A stretch of DNA of 19,245 nt from an uncultured Myxococcales bacterium (GCA_937949945.1 CALFEQ010000008.1:1-19245); one strand, 5' to 3'; shown: positions 7,670-17,257, numbered from the stretch's first letter. Numbers and translations are program-made. The notes: generated by a model not told the origin, from the sequence alone.

Positions 7670-7810
7670 CTCGACCAAGGGCGGGCGCCGCCGCGCGCCG
7701 GCGAACGACGCGGCGCGGCGCCCATCGACGGGGGCTGGTCGCACGACGACACGACGAGGGCTTCGTGGAGCGAAGCCTCGCCGCGAAACCCGAGACGTGA
7801 CGGAGTCGAC

Positions 7811-10228
<2,418 letters not shown>

Positions 10229-10238
10229 AGGGGAGAAT

Positions 10239-10407
10239 CACAGGAAGGGCGGAGGCCTCGGTCGGAAGGCGCTCTCCCGCTCGTCCACGTTCGACACTCG
10301 AATTCGGAGCCAGCGCGAAGCGAGTGGCGAACGAGGGTCGCGCGACGCGCTGGCCGGCATCGAGGACGTGAATCCACTCCCCTTCCCGTCCTTCCGCCCT
10401 TCCTGTG
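10239..10407. repeat. Inverted-repeat pair enclosing 139 bases
   Basis: CACAGGAAGGGCGGA at 10239-10253 is the exact reverse complement of TCCGCCCTTCCTGTG at 10393-10407. The pair bounds a 169-base segment immediately after the UvrA2-like gene. The enclosed 139 bases show no convincing gene. The layout could be a small non-autonomous (MITE-like) element or a long-range transcript fold. No target-site duplication is evident at the edges. Confidence 0.5.
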
Positions 10408-10449
10408 GAAGGCCCCGCAGTGCAACGACGCCGGCTCGACGAGGACGGC

Positions 10450-10575
10450 TCACGCCCCCGGGATCGGCAAGCACTCCATGATCTCGACCGACTCGCCCGG
10501 GAAGATGGCGAAGTGCGGGTGGTTCTCGAACAGCTTCGCGGCTGCTGCGTGCGACTCGGCCTGGACGACGCTCAT
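10450..10575 (-). pseudogene. C-terminal relic of a YCII-related protein
   Basis: On the minus strand, 41 codons read MSVVQAESHAAAAKLFENHP then HFAIFPGESVEIMECLPIPGA and stop at 10450. This is the typical end of YCII-type small proteins, where the last strand and helix read like (V/I)xEAxSxxxAxxLxxxHPHFxIFPGxSVEVMECLPIPG. An in-frame TAG lies 15 bases upstream of the ATG, so the N-terminal half of the ferredoxin-like fold is absent. The fragment begins exactly where the HxlR regulator on the plus strand starts (ATG at 10574), and the two overlap by two bases. It is a remnant cut by a rearrangement that placed the HxlR gene next to it. It is unlikely to fold alone. Confidence 0.65.
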
Positions 10576-11194
10576 GAGCAGCCTGCGCAGCTACGGAGAT
10601 CCTTGCGGCATCGCCCGCGCGCTCGACGCGGTCGGCGAACGGTGGGCGCTGCTCGTCGTCCGCGAGCTTCTCTTGGGGCCGAAGCGGTTCACCGATCTGA
10701 AGGACGGCCTGTGCGGCGCGAGCCCGAACGTCCTCTCGCAACGACTGCGTGAGCTCGAAGCCGCGGGGGTCGTGCAGCGACGCAAAGACGGCCCCGCCCT
10801 CTACGAGCTCACCGACTGGGGCCGCGAGTTGCACCCGATCCTGGTCCAGCTCGGACGATGGGGGGCCCGCTCGCGCGTTCGGCCGTCGGGAGAGCTCGGC
10901 GCCGACGCCCTCATGATCGCGCTCGAGAGCACGTTCCGTCCGGAGAAGGCCGGCGAGCTACGTGCCAGCTACGAAGTTCGGCTGGGCGAGAAGCGCTACG
11001 TCGTCGACGTCGAGGCCGGAACGATCTCCGTCACGCGCGGCACCGCACGCAAGGCCGACGCCGTCATCGCCACGGATCCCGCCACGCTGCGCGCGGTCGC
11101 GTTGGGGGATCGGAAGCTCGCCGGCGCTCCGGTCGAGATCCACGGCGACGCCCGCCTGGGTCGGCGATTCTTCGACCTGTTCGCGCGCCCTTGA
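10574..11194 (+). CDS. HxlR-family regulator fused to an SCP2-like domain
   Basis: From the ATG at 10574 the 206-residue product begins MSSLRSYGDPCGIARALDAVG, then ERWALLVVRELLLGPKRFTDL. This is a classic HxlR winged helix (residues about 8-100) that includes LSQRLRELEAAGVVQR as recognition helix and wing. A C-terminal domain (about 122-206) with ASYEVRLGEKRYVVDVEAGTISVTRG and ATLRAVALGDRKL resembles a sterol-carrier-protein-2 type lipid-binding fold, a known partner of this HxlR subgroup. The ligand of that domain may control DNA binding. The frame stays open upstream to 10478, but that part is the shadow of the YCII relic on the other strand, so I prefer 10574. There is no strong ribosome site. 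The target genes are unknown. The gene ends against a methyltransferase relic. Confidence 0.85.
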   Translation: MSSLRSYGDPCGIARALDAVGERWALLVVRELLLGPKRFTDLKDGLCGASPNVLSQRLRELEAAGVVQRRKDGPALYELTDWGRELHPILVQLGRWGARSRVRPSGELGADALMIALESTFRPEKAGELRASYEVRLGEKRYVVDVEAGTISVTRGTARKADAVIATDPATLRAVALGDRKLAGAPVEIHGDARLGRRFFDLFARP

Positions 11195-11282
11195 TGGACC
11201 GCCGAGCGCCGTCGTGACGACGGCGCCCTGCGGAGGCCGCGAGGCGATGCGCCTCGGCGACGGACGGGGCGTGCGTGTCGAA

Positions 11283-11408
11283 CCGTAGAAGCGCCCCGAG
11301 CTTGCTCCCGAGGCTGACCATCACGCCGGTGTAGCCGGCGGTCAGATCGCCAATCGCGCGCATGGCGAAGGCCTCGAGCTTCGACGTATCGATCGCGGAT
11401 GCATTCAT
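11283..11408 (-). pseudogene. N-terminal relic of a SAM-dependent methyltransferase
   Basis: The minus strand from the ATG at 11408 (AGAAAGAG just upstream) reads MNASAIDTSKLEAFAMRAIG, then DLTAGYTGVMVSLGSKLG. I recognise this as the opening helices of the class I methyltransferase family that begins xxDxxKLEAFxGxxxxDLxxAxxxxxVxxGxxLGLYxAL. After KLG the homology stops. The frame stays open to 11064 but runs through the 3' end of the HxlR gene with unrelated, Arg-rich residues. No SAM-binding motif is present. The relic is therefore the first 38 or so residues of a gene whose remainder was lost near 11290. Assignment is from memory of the family and is moderately secure. Confidence 0.5.
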
Positions 11409-11535
11409 GGTCTCTTTCTCGACTCCACGAGTCGTCTGGGTGACCACGAGGATGCGTTCGCAGCGCGGACCGCGGCAGAGGCGGGAGCGCCCGAAACCGG
11501 TTCTTTCGTGCCACGCCGCCGTGTCGCGCTGCCGA

Positions 11536-12180
11536 TCAGGCAGACCGCCGGCGGCGCGGCGCGGCGGTGAGCACCGCGTGCAGCAGGTCCGACGCCGTCG
11601 CGCGCAGCGTCGAGAGGCGATGCTGCGGACCGCGCTCGACCTGGACGAGGAGAAGCTCGTTGATGCCGCCGACGAGGGCCGTCGCCATCTCGCGCGTGAT
11701 CGACCTCACCTCGCGATGCTTGCGCCGCGTGCGCTCCACGAACCGGCAGAGCATGTCGGCGAACGCACCGTGCACCTCGCGCCGTCGCTCGAGCGCGCGC
11801 GGGCCCGCCGCGTGGATGTCGACCAGACACGCGCGCGTCAGCGCAGGGTTCGTCTCCAGGGCCGTCACGTAGGCGTCGATCGCGGCGTCGAGCTGAGCGC
11901 GCCAGTCTCCGGACGCGTTCGCGTCGAAGGACGCCGCGACCGCGGCGAGGACGAGGTCCGTCGCGGCCACGTAGGTGGCCAAGAAGCAGTGCTCCTTGTC
12001 CGGGAAGTGCTCGTAGAACGTGCGCTTCGACACGCGCGCGTGCCGCACGATGTCTGCGATCGTCACCGCGGCGTAGCCCTTCTCGCCGACCGCGGCGGCG
12101 AAGCCCTCGAGGAGGCGAACGCGGTACGGATCGGGTGTTTCGACGGCTCGGCCTTGCACGTTGGTACTGTTTGGTACCAT
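11536..12180 (-). CDS. TetR-family transcriptional repressor
   Basis: The 214-residue product from the ATG at 12180 has an N-terminal TetR helix-turn-helix (RVRLLEGFAAAVGEKGYAAV, then TIADIVRHARVSKRTFYEHF and DKEHCFLATY). The all-helical ligand-binding domain after it is variable, as usual for the family. It is divergently transcribed from the monooxygenase-esterase-SDR operon, and two matching palindromes lie in the shared promoter region, so it very likely represses both itself and that operon until an inducer, perhaps a pathway substrate, binds. The frame extends to an ATG at 12228, which would add 16 residues and lie across the second palindrome. The shorter start is preferred because family members begin shortly before the helix-turn-helix. 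Neither start has an ideal ribosome site. Confidence 0.9.
   Translation of the reverse strand: MVPNSTNVQGRAVETPDPYRVRLLEGFAAAVGEKGYAAVTIADIVRHARVSKRTFYEHFPDKEHCFLATYVAATDLVLAAVAASFDANASGDWRAQLDAAIDAYVTALETNPALTRACLVDIHAAGPRALERRREVHGAFADMLCRFVERTRRKHREVRSITREMATALVGGINELLLVQVERGPQHRLSTLRATASDLLHAVLTAAPRRRRSA
12160..12180. promoter_or_regulatory. Probable TetR operator, copy 1
   Basis: Half-sites TGGTAC (12162-12167) and GTACCA (12174-12179) form an inverted repeat with a 6-base spacer. The site overlaps the likely start codon of the tetR gene (ATG on the minus strand at 12178-12180), so binding there would block tetR expression. Confidence 0.7.
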
Positions 12181-12185
12181 ACTCC

Positions 12186-12207
12186 GTTGGTACGCGTCGG
12201 TACCAAC
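12186..12207. promoter_or_regulatory. Probable TetR operator, copy 2
   Basis: Arms GTTGGTAC and GTACCAAC flank the 6-base spacer GCGTCG as a perfect 8-base inverted repeat. It has the same TGGTAC-N6-GTACCA core and spacer length as copy 1, offset by 26 bases. It sits 22 bases before the GTG start of the monooxygenase, in the position of the operon promoter. Confidence 0.8.
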
Positions 12208-12229
12208 TCTGTCAGCGGAGGAGCGCACC

Positions 12230-13771
12230 GTGTCCGACCGAAGGAATGCTCACGTGAGGGTCGCGATCGCCGGAAGCGGCTTCGGCGGCCTCGGCACCGC
12301 GATTCGGCTGCTCCAGGAGGGCGAAACCGACTTCCTCGTGTTCGAGCGCGCCGCGGACGTCGGCGGCGTCTGGCGCGACAACACCTACCCGGGGTGCGCC
12401 TGCGACGTGGAGAGCCACCTCTACTCGTTCTCGTTCGCGCGCAACCCCGAGTGGACGAGACGCTACTCCCCGTGGAGCGAGATCCAGCGTTACCTCCGCG
12501 ACTGCGCCGAACGCTTCGGCGTCCTTCCGCACATCCGCTTCGGCCACGAGGTGACGCGCGCGACGTGGGACGAGGACGCGCTTCGGTGGATCGTCGAGAC
12601 GACGCAGGGGACGTTCACGGCAGACGTCTTCGTGGCGGCGACCGGCGCGCTCAGCGAGCCGTCGATTCCTCGGCTGCCCGGGCTCGAGTCGTTCCGCGGA
12701 AAGGCCTTCCACTCGGCGCGCTGGGACCATGGCCACGACCTTCGCGGCAGGAAGGTCGCCGTCATCGGCACGGGCGCGTCCGCGATCCAGATCGTCCCGG
12801 AGATCCAGCCGAAGGTCGGAAAGCTCTCGCTGTTCCAACGCACGCCGCCCTGGGTCGTCCCGCGACGCGACCGCGCGATCACGGACCTCGAGCGCCGGCT
12901 GCTCCGGCGGTCTCCCTCGCTGCAGCGTTTCGTCCGCGGCGCGATCTGGGCGCGCCGCGAGCTCTTCGCGTGCATGTTCTTCGACGTGCGGATCGCGCGG
13001 GTCGTCGAGCGCCTCGCGCTGCTCTACCTGGAGAAGACCATCGCCGACCCCGTGCTCCGCGCCAAGGTCACGCCGAATTATCGGATCGGATGCAAGCGCA
13101 TCCTCATCAGCGACGACTATCTCCCGTCGCTGACGAAGCACAACGTCGACGTCGTCACGTCGCCCATCCGCGAGGTACGCGAGGGCTCCATCGTCACCGA
13201 GGACGGACGGGAGCACGAGGTCGACACGATCGTCTTCGCCACGGGATTCCAGGTGCAGGACTACCCCTTCAAGGATCGCGTCCGCGGACGCGGCGGCCGC
13301 ACGATCGCCGACGTGTGGAAGAACGGCGCGAGCGCGCACCTCGGGACCACCCTCGCCGGCTTCCCGAACTTCTTCGTCCTCCAAGGCCCGAACACCGGGC
13401 TCGGGCACACGTCCGTCATCATCATGATGGAAGCCCAGATCGAGCACATGCTCGGTGCGCTCCGCTTCATGCGGAGGCACGGGTATGCGTCCGTCGAGCC
13501 GAAGCCCGAGGCGCAAGCGGCATTCGTCGCGGAGGTGGATCGCAAGATGAGAGGCACGGTGTGGACCGCCGGCGGCTGCTCGAGCTGGTACCTCGACGCG
13601 AACGGCCGCAACTCCACGCTCTGGCCGGGCTTCACGTTCACGTTCCGGCGCCGCGTCGAGCGTTTCGACCCGCGCGAGTACGTGCTCACGCGGCCGTACG
13701 CGACCGTGCGCTCGAGGCCCCTGCCCTCCTCGCAGCGCCGGCTCGAGGCGGAGGAGGTCGCTCGTGCCTGA
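12230..13771 (+). CDS. Flavin-containing (Baeyer-Villiger type) monooxygenase
   Basis: This 513-residue cytoplasmic FAD/NADPH enzyme starts at the GTG at 12230, with GGAGGAG 7 bases upstream; longer in-frame starts would cross the operators. The FAD-binding GxGxxG is GSGFGG (15-20). GGVWRDNTYPGCACDVESHL is typical of class B monooxygenases. The fingerprint FxGxxxHxxxW(P/D) is present as FRGKAFHSARWD (155-166). The NADPH-binding motif is GTGASA (180-185), and the ATGF motif appears as FATGFQ. Members insert oxygen next to a ketone to give an ester or lactone, or oxidise heteroatoms. Position and order match Rv3083 (mymA) in the mycobacterial mymA cluster. The stop overlaps the esterase start by 8 bases. 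Substrate unknown. Confidence 0.93.
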   Translation: MSDRRNAHVRVAIAGSGFGGLGTAIRLLQEGETDFLVFERAADVGGVWRDNTYPGCACDVESHLYSFSFARNPEWTRRYSPWSEIQRYLRDCAERFGVLPHIRFGHEVTRATWDEDALRWIVETTQGTFTADVFVAATGALSEPSIPRLPGLESFRGKAFHSARWDHGHDLRGRKVAVIGTGASAIQIVPEIQPKVGKLSLFQRTPPWVVPRRDRAITDLERRLLRRSPSLQRFVRGAIWARRELFACMFFDVRIARVVERLALLYLEKTIADPVLRAKVTPNYRIGCKRILISDDYLPSLTKHNVDVVTSPIREVREGSIVTEDGREHEVDTIVFATGFQVQDYPFKDRVRGRGGRTIADVWKNGASAHLGTTLAGFPNFFVLQGPNTGLGHTSVIIMMEAQIEHMLGALRFMRRHGYASVEPKPEAQAAFVAEVDRKMRGTVWTAGGCSSWYLDANGRNSTLWPGFTFTFRRRVERFDPREYVLTRPYATVRSRPLPSSQRRLEAEEVARA

Positions 13772-14810
13772 GCTCCGCGCCGACGAGCACGCCCTCTTCC
13801 TCGCCGCCTCCGCGCTCTGCGCGCTGCCGACGAGGGTGCAGCACGCGCTCTCCGGCGGCCCCGTCGTGCGCGACGGTCGAACGCTCCACCCCGAGCTCGC
13901 GGTCCTCATGCGGGTCAGCGAGACCATGGGCTGGCAGGAGCCGAAGTCGCCGGAGCACCTCCGCAAGCTGCACAACAAGAACGCGCGCGTCGTCGGTGGC
14001 CCTCCCGACGGCGGAGAGGCGCGCGACCTCGTGATCGACGGCCCTGCCGGTCCTCTGCGCGCGCGACACTACCCCGCCAAAGAGGGCTCGCCGCTGCTGG
14101 TCTTCCTCCACGGCGGCGGCTTCGTCTTCGGCGACGTCGACACGCACGATGCCCCCTGCCGCATGCTGCGTCGGCACGCGGGCGTGCACGTGCTCTCCGT
14201 CGAGTACCGCCTGGCGCCCGAGCACCGCTTCCCTGCCGCCGTCGAGGACGCGCGTGCGGCGCTCCGATGGGCACACGCGAACGCGTCGCGACTCGGCGCC
14301 GATCCGGCGCGCGTCGGGATCGGCGGCGACAGCGCAGGCGCGAACCTCTCGGCCGTCGTCGCGCAGCTCGCCGCGCGCGACGGCGGGCCCGCGCCCGCAT
14401 GCCAGCTCCTCGTCTACCCCGCCGTGGACCGGCGCAAGGCGTGGCCTTCGCTCGAGACCTTCGCGGAGGGCTTCTACCTCACGCGCGCCGCGATCGACTG
14501 GTACTTCCGCCAGTACGCCGGAGAGCCGGAGCGCCACGACGGGGACGCACGACTCCACCCGCTCGCATGCGAAGACCTGCGGGGCCTCCCGCCCGCGCTC
14601 GTCGTGACGGCCGGATTCGATCCGCTCCGCGACGAGGGCCACGCGTACGCGACGGCGCTGCGCGAGAGCGGCAATCACGTCGTCGTCCGCTGCTTCGACG
14701 ATCTCGTCCACGGGTTCTTCAACATGGTCGGCGTGAGCCGGGCGTGCCGCGATGCCGTCGCGGAGATCGCCGGCGCCACGCGCATTCTGTTCCGCCAGAG
14801 GTCCTCATGA
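13764..14810 (+). CDS. Alpha/beta hydrolase of the hormone-sensitive lipase family (LipR-like)
   Basis: This 348-residue esterase has the HSL oxyanion motif HGGGF (116-120) and the nucleophile elbow GDSAG with Ser190. The triad is probably completed by Asp286 (AGFDPLRDEG) and His316 (DLVHGFFNM). The catalytic set is complete. The GTG at 13764 has GGAGGAGG upstream and overlaps the monooxygenase by 8 bases. The stop overlaps the SDR start by 4 bases (ATGA), so translation of the three genes should be coupled. In context it would hydrolyse the ester formed by the monooxygenase. The equivalent in the mycobacterial mymA cluster is LipR. An N-terminal cap region of about 80 residues precedes the core fold and probably shapes the acyl pocket. 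Confidence 0.92.
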   Translation: MPELRADEHALFLAASALCALPTRVQHALSGGPVVRDGRTLHPELAVLMRVSETMGWQEPKSPEHLRKLHNKNARVVGGPPDGGEARDLVIDGPAGPLRARHYPAKEGSPLLVFLHGGGFVFGDVDTHDAPCRMLRRHAGVHVLSVEYRLAPEHRFPAAVEDARAALRWAHANASRLGADPARVGIGGDSAGANLSAVVAQLAARDGGPAPACQLLVYPAVDRRKAWPSLETFAEGFYLTRAAIDWYFRQYAGEPERHDGDARLHPLACEDLRGLPPALVVTAGFDPLRDEGHAYATALRESGNHVVVRCFDDLVHGFFNMVGVSRACRDAVAEIAGATRILFRQRSS

Positions 14811-15730
14811 AGTCGTTCGCAGGCAAGGTCGCCGCGGTCACCGGCGCCGGATCGGGCATCGGGCGTTCGCTCGCCATCGCGCTCGCGCGGCGCGGCTGTC
14901 ATCTCGCGCTGAGCGACGTCGACGAGCGGACCGTCGCCGACACGGCCTCGTACATCGAGAAGACCTCGAGCGTGCGCGTCACTCGGCGCCGCGTCGACGT
15001 CTCGGACCGCGCGGCCGTCGAGGCTTGGGCCGACGAGGTCGTATCCGACCACGGGCGCTGCAACCTGATCTTCAACAACGCGGGCATCTCGTACGCCTCC
15101 ACCGTCGACGGCGGCGACCTCGCCGATCTCGAGCGCGTCATCGACGTGAACTACTGGGGCGTCGTCCACGGCACGCGCGCGTTCCTCCCGCACCTCCGCG
15201 CGTCGGGCGACGGCCACGTGATCAACGTCTCGAGCGTCTTCGGGCTCGTCGCCTTCCCTGGCCAGTGCAGCTACAACGCGTCGAAGTTCGCCGTGCGCGG
15301 CTTCACCGAGGCGCTCCGCATCGAGGTCGCGATGACCGGGGCCAAGATCGGCGTCACCTGCGTGCACCCGGGCGGAATCAAGACCAACATCGCCCGCGCA
15401 TCGAAATGCCACCCCAGCCTCGCGGACCTCGGCATCGACGACGTCGAGAACGCCGCGCGACGCTTCGAGCGCGCGTTCCGCACGAGCCCCGACGAGGCCG
15501 CGGAATGCATCCTCCGCGGAGTCCAGAAGAACGCGGCCCGCGTGCTCATCGGGCGCGATGCACGCATGCTCGACCTCGTGCAGCGCCTCTTGCCGAGCCA
15601 CTACCACGGGCTCGTCGCCCGCGCCGCACGGCGCGCCCTCGCGGCGAGGCGCGAGCGCGCCGAGACGCCGGCGTCGTCGTCACACGAGCAGCCCGCCGCG
15701 CGAGCCACCGTCTCCGGGCCGGCGGCGTAG
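14807..15730 (+). CDS. Short-chain dehydrogenase/reductase
   Basis: The 307-residue protein has the classical SDR cofactor motif TGAGSGIG near residues 12-19 and the NNAG motif at 90-93. The catalytic residues are Ser143, Tyr156 and Lys160 (INVSSVFG, YNASK). PGGIKTNIAR follows the active site as usual. The C-terminal extension of about 60 residues (LDLVQRLLPSHYHGLVARAARR) resembles that of mymA-cluster SDRs (Rv3085-like), which end in a basic, possibly membrane-proximal helix. The ATG at 14807 overlaps the esterase stop by 4 bases. It would interconvert an alcohol and a ketone using NAD(P)H, either making the ketone for the monooxygenase or processing the released alcohol. It ends 9 bases from the convergent Dps gene. 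Confidence 0.92.
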   Translation: MKSFAGKVAAVTGAGSGIGRSLAIALARRGCHLALSDVDERTVADTASYIEKTSSVRVTRRRVDVSDRAAVEAWADEVVSDHGRCNLIFNNAGISYASTVDGGDLADLERVIDVNYWGVVHGTRAFLPHLRASGDGHVINVSSVFGLVAFPGQCSYNASKFAVRGFTEALRIEVAMTGAKIGVTCVHPGGIKTNIARASKCHPSLADLGIDDVENAARRFERAFRTSPDEAAECILRGVQKNAARVLIGRDARMLDLVQRLLPSHYHGLVARAARRALAARRERAETPASSSHEQPAARATVSGPAA

Positions 15731-15739
15731 CTTCGCCCG

Positions 15740-16207
15740 TCACTCGAGCAGGCTGCGGAGCATCCACGCCGTCTTCTCGTGGACCTGCATGCGCTGCGTG
15801 AGGAGGTCGCACGTCGGCTGATCGTTGGCGCTCTCGGCCGACTTGAACACCTGACGCGCCGTGCGCGCGACCGTCTCGTGCCCTTCGACGAGCAGACGGA
15901 TCATCTCCTGGGCCTTCGGGATGCCGTCCTCCTCCTTGATCGACGAGAGCGCCGCGAACTGCTTGTAGGTGCCGGGCGCGGGGTGGCCGAGCGCGCGGAT
16001 GCGTTCGGCGACGAGATCCACGGCGAGGGCGAGCTCGTTGTACTGGGTCTCGAACATCAGGTGCAGCGTCTGGAACATCGGGCCCGTCACGTTCCAGTGG
16101 AAGTTGTGCGTCTTCAGGTAGAGCGTGTACGTGTCCGCGAGGACGCGCGAGAGGCCCGCTGCGATCTCCTGGCGCTTGGCGGCGTCGATGCCAATGTCGA
16201 TGTTCAT
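15740..16207 (-). CDS. dps: Dps-family ferritin-like DNA-protection protein
   Basis: The 155-residue product has the four-helix Dps fold. Ferroxidase ligands fall at the spacing of E. coli Dps: His37 (NFHWNVTG), His49 and Glu53 (TLHLMFE), and Asp64 and Glu68 (AVDLVAERI). Such dodecamers store iron as ferric oxide, using peroxide as oxidant, and so protect DNA. The N-terminal tail is short and not Lys-rich, so direct DNA binding is uncertain. The ATG at 16207 has GGAGAAGGA upstream. The frame extends further, to 16261, without a better site. It stands alone and converges on the SDR gene with a 9-base gap. Oxidative-stress or stationary-phase control is expected from the family, but no operator was identified. 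Confidence 0.92.
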   Translation of the reverse strand: MNIDIGIDAAKRQEIAAGLSRVLADTYTLYLKTHNFHWNVTGPMFQTLHLMFETQYNELALAVDLVAERIRALGHPAPGTYKQFAALSSIKEEDGIPKAQEMIRLLVEGHETVARTARQVFKSAESANDQPTCDLLTQRMQVHEKTAWMLRSLLE

Positions 16208-16322
16208 TCGTCCTTCTCCACGGCCAGCGCGGGTGAGCGCGGCCTCGTCGGGATGAAGCACCGGACGTGCCGTCGCGGCAAACCCGGAGATCCCGAGACG
16301 TCACGGTCTCGAGGACGCATTC

Positions 16323-16340
16323 CTTGCGCGCGAACGCAAG
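16323..16340. promoter_or_regulatory. Small inverted repeat between dps and the broken regulator
   Basis: CTTGCG (16323-16328) and CGCAAG (16335-16340) form a perfect 6-base inverted repeat with a 6-base spacer, followed by an A-rich stretch. It lies about 115 bases upstream of dps and 54 bases upstream of the GlxA-type remnant, and could be an old operator of that regulator. Evidence is limited to symmetry and position. Confidence 0.25.
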
Positions 16341-16393
16341 AACGCGAAAAAGGCACGCGGCCGTGATCGGTCTACCGTCGACGGACGCGCGCC

Positions 16394-16630
16394 ATGGCCT
16401 GCCAAGCGACCCTCGCCGGATCGGCTCCCCTGCACGTCAGCATCGTGGCCCTACCCGACGCCGTGATCTCCACGCTGGCGGGCGTCTTCGACGTGATGAA
16501 CGGTGCCTCGCTGATGGGGCTGGGCGGCCCCGGAGCGTGACCGCCGTTCCGGATCGAGATCGTGGGCGAGGCCGTCGGCAAGATCCCGCTCGCCAGCGGC
16601 GTGCCGATCGACGTACAGCGGTCGATCCCC
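16394..16630 (+). pseudogene. Broken GlxA-type (DJ-1/PfpI-AraC) regulator, N-terminal remnant
   Basis: From the ATG at 16394 the frame reads MACQATLAGSAPLHVSIVAL, then PDAVISTLAGVFDVMNGASL and MGLGGPGA, then TGA at 16538-16540. It continues in the same frame with PPFRIEIVGEAVGKIPLASG and VPIDVQRSIP. This is the first strand-helix part of the DJ-1/PfpI domain of GlxA-family AraC regulators. Homology ends near 16630. The rest of the sensor domain and the whole AraC DNA-binding domain, about 250 residues, are missing. Two lesions are thus visible: an in-frame stop and a 3' deletion. The downstream YCII/DGPF gene may have been a target. Read-through as selenocysteine is very unlikely, since the truncation remains. 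Confidence 0.75.
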
Positions 16631-16812
16631 CGCCGGTCACGGGGGCCGCACGGGCTTCAATCCACACAACCGGTTGATTTTCCTACGAATTCCAGAAAAC
16701 ACCTTCCGACCACGAAGAAATCGTCGGTCGTGTCGATCCGGCCCGAGGTCGTTCGTCGTCTGGACGAAACCCGAACCGGCGTCCCCCGACGCCGCATCGA
16801 AAGGACAGTGCG

Positions 16813-17253
16813 ATGAAGGTCATGGTGATCGTGAAGGCAACGAAGAACAGCGAAGCGGGCGTGATGCCGAGCGAGCAGCTCATCGCCGAGATGACGAAGT
16901 ACAACGAGGAGCTCGTCAAAGCCGGCATCATGCTCGCGGGCGACGGCCTGCTGCCGAGCTCGAAGGGCAAGCGCGTGAGGTTCTCCGGGAGCAAGCGCAC
17001 CGTCATCGACGGCCCCTTCCCCGAGACGAAGGAGCTCATCGCCGGCTACTGGATCTGGCAGGTCCGGTCGATGGAGGAGGCCGTCGAGTGGGCGCGCCGC
17101 TGCCCCAACCCCATGCCGAGCGACGAGGAGAGCGAGCTCGAGATCCGACCGATCGCCGAGCCCGAAGACTTCGGCGAGGCGCTGACCCCCGAGCTCCGCG
17201 CCAAGGAGGATGCCCTCCGAGCGGAGGTCGAGCGCCGGCAGCAGACGTCGTGA
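16813..17253 (+). CDS. YCII-related / DGPF domain protein
   Basis: This 146-residue cytoplasmic protein has the YciI/DGPF dimeric ferredoxin-like fold: MKVMVIVKATKNSEAGVMPS, TKYNEELVKAGIMLAGDGLLPS, VIDGPFPETKELIAGYWIWQVRS (the DGPF motif) and EEAVEWARRCPNP, followed by EIRPIAEPEDFGE. The family is common beside sigma-70 ECF or SRPBCC regulators. Its enzymatic role is unproven, although a conserved His/Asp pair in YciI suggests catalysis. The ATG at 16813 follows GAAAGGA. The 180 bases upstream contain an unusually AT-rich pocket (about 16670-16720) that probably holds the promoter. It ends 4 bases from the convergent dioxygenase. It is the intact counterpart of the YCII relic at 10450, though of a different subtype. 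Confidence 0.88.
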   Translation: MKVMVIVKATKNSEAGVMPSEQLIAEMTKYNEELVKAGIMLAGDGLLPSSKGKRVRFSGSKRTVIDGPFPETKELIAGYWIWQVRSMEEAVEWARRCPNPMPSDEESELEIRPIAEPEDFGEALTPELRAKEDALRAEVERRQQTS

Positions 17254-17257
17254 GCGA

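Noticed and set aside
12212..13978. A 588-codon minus-strand frame opposite the monooxygenase
   Set aside because: It mirrors the plus-strand gene codons, has no domain signature and no start signal.
11362..14034. An 890-codon plus-strand frame across the TetR and monooxygenase genes
   Set aside because: It is low-complexity shadow translation; the real genes in other frames have complete motifs and ribosome sites.
16538..16540. TGA in the GlxA-type frame as a possible selenocysteine codon
   Set aside because: The family has no selenoprotein members known to me, no SECIS-like hairpin is evident just downstream, and the gene is truncated anyway.
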